Shown here: piece by piece, positions 6,457-15,252 of the stretch | How the letters are laid out: every line of letters starts with the position of its first letter | How positions within the stretch are numbered: position 1 is the first letter of the stretch | NCBI GenBank assembly: GCA_964594075.1 | Contig: CAZQKW010000038.1 | Span: forward strand, 1 to 31,949 | Direction: 5' to 3' | Origin: CAZQKW01 sp964594075 | GTDB taxonomy: Bacteria > Desulfobacterota > WTBG01 > CAIYCZ01 | DNA: 31,949 nt | The notes under the pieces: model-generated | The model's database searches: none | What the model was told of the DNA's origin: nothing | What the model saw: the letters and a program-made list of their open reading frames with translations, nothing else | Made by a program: the position numbers and the translations under genes

Positions 6457-7116
6457 ATGAAAAAACTTATTGCTCCTTCTATATTATCGGCCGATTTTAC
6501 CTGTCTTGAAAAAGAGATACGTGCTGTTGAACAGGCCGGCGCTGATTACATTCATATTGATGTCATGGATGGCCACTTTGTTCCAAACATAACCGTTGGA
6601 CCGTTTATAATTGAGGCGGCAAAACGTAGCACCAATCTCCCGCTTGACGTCCACTTGATGATTGAAAACGCTGAACTCTATATAGCGGATTTTGTCAACG
6701 CCGGGAGTTCCATTCTTACGGTTCACCCTGAAGCCTGTCGGCATCTTCAGCGCACCCTGAAATGTATTAAAGATAAAAATGTGAAACCGGGTGTTGCTCT
6801 AAATCCGGCAACACCTCTTTGCGCGATCGAACACATCCTTGACGATACAGAAATGATTCTCATCATGACGGTAAACCCTGGCTTCGGCGGTCAAAAGTTT
6901 ATTTCTGCTATGATTCCTAAGATTAAAATGCTAAAAAACATGCTTAACACTGCCGGTAAAATTATCCCCATTGAAGTTGATGGAGGGATTGTTGTTGATA
7001 ATATAGCAGAAGTAGCCAATGCAGGAGGAGATATTTTTGTTTCGGGATCAGGAATTTTTAAAACAGCTGACTATAATAAAACTATTTCCGAGATGAAAAA
7101 AAGAATCAATATTTAA
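6457..7116 (+). CDS. rpe: Ribulose-phosphate 3-epimerase
   Basis: Rpe interconverts ribulose 5-phosphate and xylulose 5-phosphate in the pentose phosphate pathway. The 219-residue TIM-barrel protein carries the family signatures: APSILSADF at the N-terminus, HIDVMDGHFVPN (metal ligands H33 and D35), DVHLM (H66), MTVNPGFGGQKF and EVDGGI with the last metal-binding aspartate. I chose ATG 6457 rather than 6427 because GGGAG sits 7 bases before it and MKKLIAPSILSADF is the usual start. It ends three bases from the convergent ATPase gene, leaving no room for a separate terminator. Confidence 0.97.
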   Translation: MKKLIAPSILSADFTCLEKEIRAVEQAGADYIHIDVMDGHFVPNITVGPFIIEAAKRSTNLPLDVHLMIENAELYIADFVNAGSSILTVHPEACRHLQRTLKCIKDKNVKPGVALNPATPLCAIEHILDDTEMILIMTVNPGFGGQKFISAMIPKIKMLKNMLNTAGKIIPIEVDGGIVVDNIAEVANAGGDIFVSGSGIFKTADYNKTISEMKKRINI

Positions 7117-7119
7117 ATC

Positions 7120-8328
7120 TTACAAGCCATGATTGTGTGTTTTTGGGCTCATCCAACGTGATGTATTCTTTAAGAATTTCGAAATAAATCTCCTATTAAT
7201 TTTGGTATCTTTATGAAATCTTTTTTCTAAGGATTTGATTCGTTCAAAAATAGTCTCGAATTTTCCATCTGTCGCGCGCCGCTTCTTTTTTACTCCATTG
7301 CCTGTTAATTTTTTAGTTTTATTGCCAACCCCGTTTATTAGCCCTCTGCTTGATTCCTTTTCTGAATATATTCTATTAATCAGCAGGCTTAGATCAGTAA
7401 TGTTTTTGCTCAAAAGGGAATACATTTGTTTTATTTCTTCACGCTCTTTTGAGAAGCCTTGATTTTCTAATACAAGAGTGTTTTCATTGGAATTGTCAGA
7501 CGCTTCAAAAAAAATTAATCCACCTTTAATGCGCTCGTCAATGACATTTTCAATTATTGGTTTTGTAATCTGTTCCAATCCTTCAGCAAATCCATAGACA
7601 AGGGCAATATCACAAATAATATTAATGATGCGGGGGATTCCCCGTGAATTTTCGTAAATACTCTCTATCGCTTCTGGCGTAAAAAGTGCGCTATTCTGTC
7701 CCCCGGCTTTTTGCAGCCGATGTTTTACATAGCCTATAGTATCTTCATAATCCAAAGGCTCAAGGTGATAGTGCACTGAAATCCGTTGACGTAGTTGTTC
7801 AAGATTTTTCTGATTTAATCGGTCACGAAGGTTGGGTTGCCCCAGAAGAATAATATGTAAAAGGGGTTGCTTTTCATCGTTTAAATTCGAAAGCATCCGA
7901 ATCTCTTCTAAGGTCGCATCGGAAAGATTTTGCGCCTCATCTATAATTAATACTACAGAATTTCTGTTCGTATATTCATGAATGAGGAAGTTATTGAGTG
8001 CATCATATAAATCAGTTTTGTCTTTATTCGGACAGTTAAGCCCCCACTCGCGGACGATAATTTCCAGAAATTCCTTTGGTGTAATATTCGTATTGAATAT
8101 TAAGGCTGTTTTTACGGAACGCTTATCCAGTTTATTGATCAAATATTTTATAAGGGTTGTCTTCCCTGAACCCACTTCTCCAGTAACGACGATAAAGCCT
8201 GCCTGCTCGGAGAGACCGTATTCTAAATAGGTGAGAGCTAATTCATGCTTTTTACTTAAATACAAAAAGGACGGGTCAGCTAACAGCCTGAAAGGTTTTT
8301 CCTTAAAACCATAGAAATGTTCATACAT
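7120..8328 (-). CDS. ExeA-like AAA ATPase of the XrtA/PEP-CTERM polysaccharide type
   Basis: An AAA ATPase of the ExeA family in the form found in XrtA-associated exopolysaccharide loci. It opens with MYEHFYGFKEKPFRLLADP, has Walker A GEVGSGKT (residues 50-57) and Walker B VVLIIDEAQ (about 125-133), followed by LRQRISVHYHLEPL typical of the family. The usual core of about 270 residues is followed by a hydrophilic, basic, probably coiled tail of some 130 residues. The precise function is unknown. ATG 8328 is preferred over a TTG two codons upstream because MYEHFYGF is the family start. It is the last gene of the five-gene minus-strand block, 67 bases after the kinase-like gene. Confidence 0.85.
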   Translation of the reverse strand: MYEHFYGFKEKPFRLLADPSFLYLSKKHELALTYLEYGLSEQAGFIVVTGEVGSGKTTLIKYLINKLDKRSVKTALIFNTNITPKEFLEIIVREWGLNCPNKDKTDLYDALNNFLIHEYTNRNSVVLIIDEAQNLSDATLEEIRMLSNLNDEKQPLLHIILLGQPNLRDRLNQKNLEQLRQRISVHYHLEPLDYEDTIGYVKHRLQKAGGQNSALFTPEAIESIYENSRGIPRIINIICDIALVYGFAEGLEQITKPIIENVIDERIKGGLIFFEASDNSNENTLVLENQGFSKEREEIKQMYSLLSKNITDLSLLINRIYSEKESSRGLINGVGNKTKKLTGNGVKKKRRATDGKFETIFERIKSLEKRFHKDTKINRRFISKFLKNTSRWMSPKTHNHGL

Positions 8329-8395
8329 AGGCAATCAGTTATTTTGTGCGCAAGTTTTGAGAATGAAATTTACTCTCGCTAAAAGAGATTATAGT

Positions 8396-9163
8396 TTAGG
8401 CAGGGTTCCCTTTATTTAAAATTATTCCAAGAATTTTTTCTTCCCCCAGAAGTTTAACTGCTTCACTCATTTTTTGGGGGGAGACTTTTCCAGATTCTAC
8501 AACTAACAAAATTTTATCTATGTATTGCGACAGAACTATAGTATCCACAGAGTTGAAAACTGAGGGCCCGTCAAAAAAGATATAACGATCGTGATAACGA
8601 TCTTTCATTTCAAAAACCAGATTTTTCATTTTAAGAGAGCCCAGAACCTCGGTAGAATTGTGAATATTATTTCCAGCCGGCAAAATGGCCATCTTTTCTA
8701 TGCCAGGATTAATCAAAAGCTCTGATAAGGGCTTATCGTTAAGAAGATAATCGCTCAATCCTGCTTTTATCTGAATACCAAATGAAGATAATATCGAGGG
8801 ATGGCTAAAATTGACATCTACCAGTAGCACATTTTTATCAATTTCTCGGGCAAACATAACAGCCAAATTGACGGCGGTAAAGGTTTTTCCCTCACCATTT
8901 AAGCAACTGGTGATTAAAATAGTTTTATCGCCTGCTGACTGCATCTTGGTAAGTATTTGGGTCTTAAACAATTTAAACCGTTCGCTGAGTTTAAAAGGAT
9001 CCTCGGTAAGGGTAATAATTTTATGATTCATTATTGCATTGCTGGCAAAGTTCACAACTTTTTTGGTGGGTTGTGTTAAGGCCTCTTCTTCAATTAACAT
9101 AAAAGGAGTTCCCATACTCCTTATCCGCCTTGCTTTTTCCAATGCTTCTTTAATTTTGCTCAT
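8396..9163 (-). CDS. BY-kinase-like P-loop ATPase (CpsD/XrtA-associated tyrosine autokinase type)
   Basis: The protein begins MSKIKEALEKARRIR, as many CpsD/EpsG-type proteins in polysaccharide loci do. It has Walker A SCLNGEGKTFT (residues 86-96), Walker A' VLLVDVNFSHPS (about 112-123) and a degenerate Walker B region YIFFDGPSVF. Bacterial tyrosine kinases of this group control polymer chain length together with a Wzz-like partner, which here is the next gene upstream. The expected tyrosine cluster is absent: the protein ends GIILNKGNPA. It may therefore not be an ordinary autokinase. The residue after the Walker A GKT is phenylalanine. Gap to the Wzz-like gene is 16 bases, consistent with one operon. 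Confidence 0.85.
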   Translation of the reverse strand: MSKIKEALEKARRIRSMGTPFMLIEEEALTQPTKKVVNFASNAIMNHKIITLTEDPFKLSERFKLFKTQILTKMQSAGDKTILITSCLNGEGKTFTAVNLAVMFAREIDKNVLLVDVNFSHPSILSSFGIQIKAGLSDYLLNDKPLSELLINPGIEKMAILPAGNNIHNSTEVLGSLKMKNLVFEMKDRYHDRYIFFDGPSVFNSVDTIVLSQYIDKILLVVESGKVSPQKMSEAVKLLGEEKILGIILNKGNPA

Positions 9164-9179
9164 ATCTTAAAATGCCGTC

Positions 9180-10847
9180 CTATTGATTTAGAAAAATTAA
9201 TTTCTTTTTTATCAGGTCTATTATTTTAATAAGAGTGATATCCAGCTCGAGCGGTTTATAATATTTGTTTACAGCAAATAAAATTATTGGCCCGATTAAA
9301 AGGATAAAAAAAGGAATGGCAATTCGTCTGACATTATAACCCTTTGTTTTTACATCAAGAGAAATTACCGGAAGCTCCAACACCTCAGGTAAAGATGCAA
9401 TCCTGGGTATCTGTTGAGCAGAGCGGATTTTGGGGTTTAAAAATTCCCAAGCAAAGATCATTAAAAAGCTAAAAACAATACCCAGCATTAAAGAAGCGCC
9501 GATTATAATAGGGCGATTTGGTTTTATAGGTCTGAGAGGAAAATTTGGCGGCTCAGCAATGATGAAACGACCGCCAATTTCTCTCTTTTCCATTGCCGCA
9601 GAGCTATCCGCTTCTAAAGCCTGCTGCACTAATTGTTCATATCTTCGCTGTGCACTTTCACGGTCTCTAATAAGGATATTATATTCCCTTTCTATAACGG
9701 GTGAATTTTCAATTCGTTTCTGATATTTTTCCATCTCCCTATAAATATCTCTTTTTAGTCTATTCAGAGATTCTATTTGCGCATCTGCCTCATCTAATTG
9801 GGTTACTAAATTAAGATACGCTGGGTTATAGGCACCGGTTTCTACCAAGGTATTTAGTCTTTTTTTTAGATATAACTGTTTTGTTTTTGTATCATTTTGG
9901 AAATCAGCAGTCTGTTGCTGCGTCGAGACTATTTTCTCTAAACCCTCTATTTCTTTTTGCACCCTGATAATGTCAGGATGTTTTTTAGAAACTTGGTTTC
10001 GCAGAATCGCAAGCTCTGTTCTTAAGCTTGCCAGTTTTTCCTCTGGTGTTACAATCCTTCCGCCTGAAATTCCTTCCAAGGGTGAAGATGGTTGTATTTG
10101 AGCAAGCTGAGATTGAAGAAGTATTTTTCGCTCAATTATGACGCGGGCCTCTTGTTCCAAGTTTAACAAGCGCTGATTTAAAGATTCTATTACATTATAA
10201 TTAGCCTGAAATAATTCAGGCAGTTCATTGACATGCTTTTCTTTAAATTCAGCAATTTTTTTATCAATCTTTATTATCTCTTCTTTTAAACGTTGCTGTT
10301 CATCCAAAAAAAATGAGGACGTAACTGATGCAAATCTCTCTCTAAATTGTTTATAACCTGCTATAAACTCTGAAGATAGAATAGTCATTACATCAAAAGC
10401 TGCTTTCGGATTTTTATCATCAAAAAAAATGTTAACCCCAATCATTATTTCTTGTGTTGTACCGGGAACCGGAGCAGTAATGTAAATGTTTTCGCTACCG
10501 TAATGATTTTTCATGTGAACCACTAGATCATCTGCAGGCACTTTATTTATTAAGTCAGGATATAGCTTTACTTCATTAATTATTTTCAAGCACTTTTCGC
10601 GTGTAAGTATACTGTTTTCGATAAATTTTACAGCATTTTCTAAATATGCATTAACAAAACTCGTAAGCATAGTTTCAGGAATTTGTGTTTGAAGGTGGTA
10701 TAAAATTGCTTGCGACCTATATACAGACGGTATGTTGAAGGCTACAGCCATACCAATAGCTATAGAAAAAACCATACTAATTAGAATTATATATTTCCCC
10801 CTTTTTATAATATTAATATATTCCAAGATTTCTGCTTGATAATTCAT
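9180..10847 (-). CDS. Wzz/EpsF-type polysaccharide chain-length determinant
   Basis: This 555-residue inner-membrane protein matches the chain-length determinant of XrtA-type exopolysaccharide loci. An N-terminal membrane segment lies at about residues 18-38. It is followed by a Wzz domain with SVYRSQAILY, a long periplasmic coiled-coil region (about 190-420), then a proline-rich FPLRPIKPNRP leading into a second membrane segment (about 443-466). A third hydrophobic segment near residues 511-532 is followed by an amphipathic tail, somewhat more than the classical two-segment Wzz. Wzz proteins set polymer length and pair with BY-kinases; the kinase-like gene is directly downstream. ATG 10847 has GAGG about 13 bases before it, 10 bases after the preceding stop. 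Confidence 0.88.
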   Translation of the reverse strand: MNYQAEILEYINIIKRGKYIILISMVFSIAIGMAVAFNIPSVYRSQAILYHLQTQIPETMLTSFVNAYLENAVKFIENSILTREKCLKIINEVKLYPDLINKVPADDLVVHMKNHYGSENIYITAPVPGTTQEIMIGVNIFFDDKNPKAAFDVMTILSSEFIAGYKQFRERFASVTSSFFLDEQQRLKEEIIKIDKKIAEFKEKHVNELPELFQANYNVIESLNQRLLNLEQEARVIIERKILLQSQLAQIQPSSPLEGISGGRIVTPEEKLASLRTELAILRNQVSKKHPDIIRVQKEIEGLEKIVSTQQQTADFQNDTKTKQLYLKKRLNTLVETGAYNPAYLNLVTQLDEADAQIESLNRLKRDIYREMEKYQKRIENSPVIEREYNILIRDRESAQRRYEQLVQQALEADSSAAMEKREIGGRFIIAEPPNFPLRPIKPNRPIIIGASLMLGIVFSFLMIFAWEFLNPKIRSAQQIPRIASLPEVLELPVISLDVKTKGYNVRRIAIPFFILLIGPIILFAVNKYYKPLELDITLIKIIDLIKKKLIFLNQ

Positions 10848-10857
10848 TAGTTAAATT

Positions 10858-12162
10858 TCACCTCACAATGAAAGGTCTCGGTAATTGAAAGGTGCATTGC
10901 ATAAAAACAGTATTATATATTATCTCGGCATCATTGCTTGATTTCGTGTCACTTTTTGCGCGAATATAACCCAGAGATAAATCAACATTGGGTTCAAAGT
11001 GGTACATTAATTTAATTGTATTATAGTAAGATTTCGTTTCGCTATCTACCCTGCTATTATAATCTCCTGCATTTGATTTGTTTTGATAATAAGACCAACC
11101 AATGGTAGCTTCTATTTTTGATGAAAAATTATAACTAACATTAATACCGAAGCTTCTCGTAGGATAAGTTTCACCACTTTCTGGATTGGTATATAAAGAT
11201 TGATTCCCAGTGAAGCTAATAGTTGCGTGGTAAAGAATTTTTTCTAATCGAAAATTAAAATTCGATCCTGGCGTTGTATTTGTTACCGATTCAGTTCCAA
11301 TAATAACTTGCTCGCCTGTTAAAGGATCTTCAACAAAGATGGGCCGTCTTTGCCTAATATCAGTAAAAGACCAACCAGAAGAAAAAATTAACTTAAACGT
11401 CTCACTGAATTTATGAGTCAGCCCGCCGTTTATATTATATGTTTGTAATTTATAATTTAAAAATTCCCCAGCAAACACATAGTTAAATTTTAACTGATTA
11501 TATCCCATTGATAAACTGAAATTAGTATTATTGCTTAACAAGTAATCATAATTCATATTATAAGAGTAAACAGGACTACCTCTGGATGCGCTGCTTGAAA
11601 ATAAAACATAATTAAAATTAAAACCAATTGTTCCTCTTGTTGAAAATTTATAGTTATAGTTTGCTCCGTAAGACTTGGTTAAATATGGGGACTTACGGAC
11701 TACAAAAGTGCCACTTGCGGCACCTTCTTCTTGGATAAAGTTTCTTAGAATGTTGGTATCTAAGTTATAACTTGCGAAAACAGTCAGATCTGAACGAGGG
11801 TTAACTTTCAAATCGCATTGAATGTTATAGTTCTTATCAGTATTATCCCAATCCTTTTCGCTTATATAACGATATATTAGGGCTCGAGTATTAACTAAGA
11901 TAGCTACACGCGAACTGGCTATATTCAGTTTTAACTCGGGTTGATACCTATTGCTAAATCCCGATATTTTACTAGATGAACTTTGCTCGGTAATGCCTGC
12001 AATATTATCTTCATAATATAGTTGCCACCCCAGATACGGTTCTAATTCTATGTTAAGTCCCCAAAGGTTATTGTTATAAATGCTAATATTAATCAAAAAG
12101 AATAGCAGTTGAAGCACAAATAAAGTTACCTGTTTTCTTTTCAGGATGTTGAATGTAATCAT
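10858..12162 (-). CDS. Outer-membrane beta-barrel protein of the exopolysaccharide locus
   Basis: A 434-residue exported protein. An N-terminal hydrophobic segment (VTLFVLQLLFFLINISIY) serves as the signal. The rest is rich in alternating aromatic strands (GFNFNYVLFS, NMNYDYLLSNN, IGWSYYQN), the pattern of an outer-membrane barrel. Position between the Wza-like and Wzz-like genes fits the large barrel (TIGR03016-like) found in XrtA-associated loci, which is thought to take part in polymer secretion. Family assignment rests on context more than motifs. It lies 136 bases after the Wza-like gene; that spacer is AT-rich with nothing recognised. Confidence 0.75.
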   Translation of the reverse strand: MITFNILKRKQVTLFVLQLLFFLINISIYNNNLWGLNIELEPYLGWQLYYEDNIAGITEQSSSSKISGFSNRYQPELKLNIASSRVAILVNTRALIYRYISEKDWDNTDKNYNIQCDLKVNPRSDLTVFASYNLDTNILRNFIQEEGAASGTFVVRKSPYLTKSYGANYNYKFSTRGTIGFNFNYVLFSSSASRGSPVYSYNMNYDYLLSNNTNFSLSMGYNQLKFNYVFAGEFLNYKLQTYNINGGLTHKFSETFKLIFSSGWSFTDIRQRRPIFVEDPLTGEQVIIGTESVTNTTPGSNFNFRLEKILYHATISFTGNQSLYTNPESGETYPTRSFGINVSYNFSSKIEATIGWSYYQNKSNAGDYNSRVDSETKSYYNTIKLMYHFEPNVDLSLGYIRAKSDTKSSNDAEIIYNTVFMQCTFQLPRPFIVR

Positions 12163-12298
12163 GAATATTTTGTATAAAGTAGAAGCATTTCATTATTTAA
12201 TTTATTAAGAATTATAGCTTGATTCTATAAATTTATGTGGAGGTTGCAAATCAATTTATCATTTGAGATGATCTGGATTTTATAGTTAGAACATGAGA

Positions 12299-12925
12299 TC
12301 ACCACGATTCAGATACCACTATGACATCTCCCGGCTTTAGCGGTATATTTTGAGCTAAATTTTTACCTTTGACCACTTCATTATAATTAAAATTAATTTT
12401 AACCTTTTTATCCCCCTCTTTTCTTAAAATATTTATCTTCGATTTATTTGCATACATCGTAAACCCGCCTGCGAGAGAAATTGCCTGTAACACATCAGTA
12501 TTTGAATTCAATTTATATTCTCCAGGGCGTGAAACTTCACCTATTACATATATTTTTAAACTGTTAATCTCCCTAACTGTAACTGTAACGTGAGGCTCGT
12601 TAATAAAATCTTGATATTTTTTATTTAACTCATCCTTTAATTCATCAACAGTCAAACCGGCCGCAGTTATTTCCCCAATGAGCGGAAGGGAAATTTTACC
12701 ATCAGGAGCTATGACGGCATCGGTAGAGGCCTCATCATGCCTCCATACTGTTACCTTTATGACATCACCACAGCCCAATATGTACGGTTTAGGTTGTTGT
12801 AATTCAGATATTAATTTTTCATTACTGTCAATCACCTGATAACCGACATTAGAACACGACAATGTTATCAATAGCAAACCTAAAATATAAAAAAATACTA
12901 TTTTTCTCGTAGTTTTTGTCTTCAT
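12299..12925 (-). CDS. Wza-like polysaccharide export lipoprotein
   Basis: A 208-residue lipoprotein with a lipobox ending in LLITLSC, so the mature N-terminus would be C24, with serine at +2, compatible with the outer membrane. The poly-export domain follows (YILGCGDVIKVTVWRHDE, APDGKISLPLIGEI), then an SLBB domain (IYVIGEVSRPGEYKL, AISLAGGFTMYA). The end LKPGDVIVVSESW is typical of the short export proteins in XrtA/PEP-CTERM polysaccharide loci. Family members form the outer-membrane export channel or its periplasmic base. It is the first gene of the minus-strand block, so the operon promoter should lie in the 12926-13319 spacer. Confidence 0.9.
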   Translation of the reverse strand: MKTKTTRKIVFFYILGLLLITLSCSNVGYQVIDSNEKLISELQQPKPYILGCGDVIKVTVWRHDEASTDAVIAPDGKISLPLIGEITAAGLTVDELKDELNKKYQDFINEPHVTVTVREINSLKIYVIGEVSRPGEYKLNSNTDVLQAISLAGGFTMYANKSKINILRKEGDKKVKINFNYNEVVKGKNLAQNIPLKPGDVIVVSESW

Positions 12926-13319
12926 TTTTTAAATTTATAAACAATTATTTCACTCTTTGTTTAAACTTATGATGTCTATATCGAAAAACCTCCATATAAT
13001 CTTTAACCGAGAAACACCAAAAAGGCTCTTTGAGAGAGGTCTTTTAAAGTAAGTAAAAATACTCAAACGGATAAATTCAAAAGAGGCTGTTTTGAAGTGC
13101 TTTTGTCGTTTTATATATATAATATCATCCGATTCTTTTAAAGTCCAGACCTTTCCCGAGTTGCTTTCACATACGCTATAAAAAGCGCTCTTATGTATAG
13201 CTAAATTAATTAAAACATGATATTAAAGCACAGTTAATTTTTTCTTTACCAAAGTATTATTTTTCACAAGAGCTTTCATTGTTTTTGACGCCTAACTATT
13301 TTTAATATCAGGTAAGAGA
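12926..13319. other. Divergent intergenic region between the polysaccharide block and the ABC exporter
   Basis: About 390 AT-rich bases separate two divergent operons and must hold both promoters. I could not fix either with confidence. Visible structures are an imperfect inverted repeat GCTATA/TATAGC around 13175-13201 and the purine/pyrimidine-biased stretch around 13016-13050. No open reading frame of note was found. Confidence 0.35.
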
Positions 13320-14282
13320 ATGAAAAAAAGAATTGTTCTGATAATTCTGTTTCTCCTTCTGGGATGTTATCAAAGTTCCAGCAATCTTGTTGAATCCACA
13401 GGGACGCTGGAAGCTACACAGATTGATATTCGGGCAGAAGTCGGGGGAAGGATTCTTAAACTTTATTTTGATGACGGCGATCGGGTTAAATACGGGGACA
13501 TATTTGCAGAAATTGACAAGGAAAAACTTGAATATCAACTTCAGGAAAGCCAAGCGCGTTTAAAGGAAATCGAAGCGCAGCTTGCTCAATTACAAAAAGG
13601 TTTTAGAGATGAAGAGGTACGAAGAGCACATGAGGCTATGCTTGAAGCAGAAGTTCGAATGGAAGAAGCGAAACGAGAATATAATCGGGTGCTTAAGCTG
13701 TATCGGGAAAACGTTGCGTCTACGGACATAAAAGATCAGGCCGAAACTGCTTTTAAATCAGCCATGAAGCGCTACGAAATAACAAAAAATGATTACCTTA
13801 TTTTCAAAAAGGGTTACCGAGAAGAAGAGATTGAGCGCGCTCTGGCGGCGAAGGATGGTGCTGAGGCGACAATTCGACTTATCCAAAGAAATATAAATGA
13901 TGCCACTGTTATAATTCCGGCAAACGGCATAATGCAGGTGCGATATGTTGAGTTGGGCGAACTGGTAACGCCGGGAAGCATTCTTGCTTCGGTAACCAAC
14001 TTGCAGGACATGTGGATTATGGCATATGTCTCAGAGAAAAATCTCGGCAAAATCAAGCTTGGCCAACGTGCGCAGGTTTTTGTTGACTCATTTCCCAATA
14101 AGCCGTTCCCTGGAAAAGTGGTTTTTATATCTACAGAGGCAGAATTTACTCCTAAAAACATTCAAACCAAAGAAGAGCGGGTAAAGCTGGTCTACGCCGT
14201 CAAGGTGCAAATTAACAACGACCAGGAGCTGCTCAAGGTTGGAATGCCGGCTGATGTTGTTATTGATACGCAGGAGCATTAA
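13320..14282 (+). CDS. HlyD/YbhG-family membrane fusion lipoprotein
   Basis: A 320-residue periplasmic adaptor. The signal peptide ends in a lipobox LLLGC, so it is probably lipid-anchored at C16. The first lipoyl half-motif follows (ESTGTLEATQIDIRAEVGGRI, VKYGDIFAEID). A charged coiled-coil hairpin spans about 73-190, and the second lipoyl half and beta-barrel follow (VIIPANGIMQ, LGELVTPGSIL, WIMAYVSEKN). Adaptors of this family join an inner-membrane ABC transporter to an outer-membrane channel. It opens the operon, with the ATPase starting 31 bases after its stop, the gene order expected of YbhG-F-S-R type exporters. Confidence 0.92.
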   Translation: MKKRIVLIILFLLLGCYQSSSNLVESTGTLEATQIDIRAEVGGRILKLYFDDGDRVKYGDIFAEIDKEKLEYQLQESQARLKEIEAQLAQLQKGFRDEEVRRAHEAMLEAEVRMEEAKREYNRVLKLYRENVASTDIKDQAETAFKSAMKRYEITKNDYLIFKKGYREEEIERALAAKDGAEATIRLIQRNINDATVIIPANGIMQVRYVELGELVTPGSILASVTNLQDMWIMAYVSEKNLGKIKLGQRAQVFVDSFPNKPFPGKVVFISTEAEFTPKNIQTKEERVKLVYAVKVQINNDQELLKVGMPADVVIDTQEH

Positions 14283-14313
14283 TAACAGACTGCCTTTGTT
14301 TACAACTAAAGCT

Positions 14314-15246
14314 ATGCCTGCCATTGCTACTCAGAACCTTACCAAAAAATTTGATCGCGTGGTTGCCGTTAATGATCTTAATCTCTCTATCGAGAAAGGA
14401 GAGATATTTGGTTTTCTCGGACCAAACGGCGCCGGCAAAAGCACTACCATACGTATGCTGTGTGGCATACTCGAGCCTACCAGCGGGGAAGGCCAGGTAG
14501 GCGGTTTTGACATAAATAAGGAGTCCGAGCAAATAAAAAAAATCATTGGTTACATGTCCCAGAGTTTCGGGCTTTATCAGGACTTGACGGTGGAAGAAAA
14601 TCTTAAATTCTATTCGCGCCTCTACATCCCTGACCGAAAACTGGCAGCCCAGCGCATTGAAGAGGCTGTTGATTTGCTGCAATTGAATCCGTATCGGAAA
14701 CGGCTGGCGGCGAATCTTTCAGGCGGCTGGCGCCAGCGGCTTGCCCTTGCGTGCTCCGTCGTGCATCGGCCGCAGATTATTTTTCTTGATGAGCCAACTG
14801 CGGGAATTGATCCGGTGTCGCGCCGTATCCTGTGGGACTTTCTCTATGAACTGGCTCATGATGAAGGCACCACCCTGTTTGTTACGACCCACTATATGGA
14901 AGAGGCGGAACGCTGTAACCAGATTGGTTTTATATGGCAAGGGAAGCTGGTGGCCTGCGATACCCCCGATGGTATTAAACAAAGTCTGGTGAATGAGGAA
15001 ATCTTAAACTTAAAATGTTCTGATCTCAGTGGGGCGTACAAGTTGTTACGCACCCATGAGCTTGTCAGAGATGTAAACCTGTATGGCGATGAAATTCATC
15101 TCGTGGTGGACGATGCAGAGACAAGCAGTGTAGAACTAAAGAAAATACTGTCAGCAGCCAAACTTCCGGTAGTTTCTCTTGAAAAGATAGAGCCGTCAAT
15201 CGAGGATGTCTTTGTTTCGCTGTCAAAGAAAAGCAGTAATGGGTAA
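14314..15246 (+). CDS. ABC-2 type exporter ATP-binding protein
   Basis: A 310-residue ABC ATPase with Walker A GPNGAGKST (36-44), signature LSGGWRQRLAL (from 135; the usual Q after GG is W), Walker B IIFLDEP (D159, E160) and switch histidine H193 in TTHYMEEAE. It belongs to the group that drives ABC-2 permeases of the YbhF/drug-export type, but carries one nucleotide-binding domain where E. coli YbhF has two. ATG 14314 is chosen because the ABC domain begins right after it; upstream in-frame codons overlap the adaptor gene. The first permease starts 6 bases after its stop. Confidence 0.94.
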   Translation: MPAIATQNLTKKFDRVVAVNDLNLSIEKGEIFGFLGPNGAGKSTTIRMLCGILEPTSGEGQVGGFDINKESEQIKKIIGYMSQSFGLYQDLTVEENLKFYSRLYIPDRKLAAQRIEEAVDLLQLNPYRKRLAANLSGGWRQRLALACSVVHRPQIIFLDEPTAGIDPVSRRILWDFLYELAHDEGTTLFVTTHYMEEAERCNQIGFIWQGKLVACDTPDGIKQSLVNEEILNLKCSDLSGAYKLLRTHELVRDVNLYGDEIHLVVDDAETSSVELKKILSAAKLPVVSLEKIEPSIEDVFVSLSKKSSNG

Positions 15247-15252
15247 GCACTC

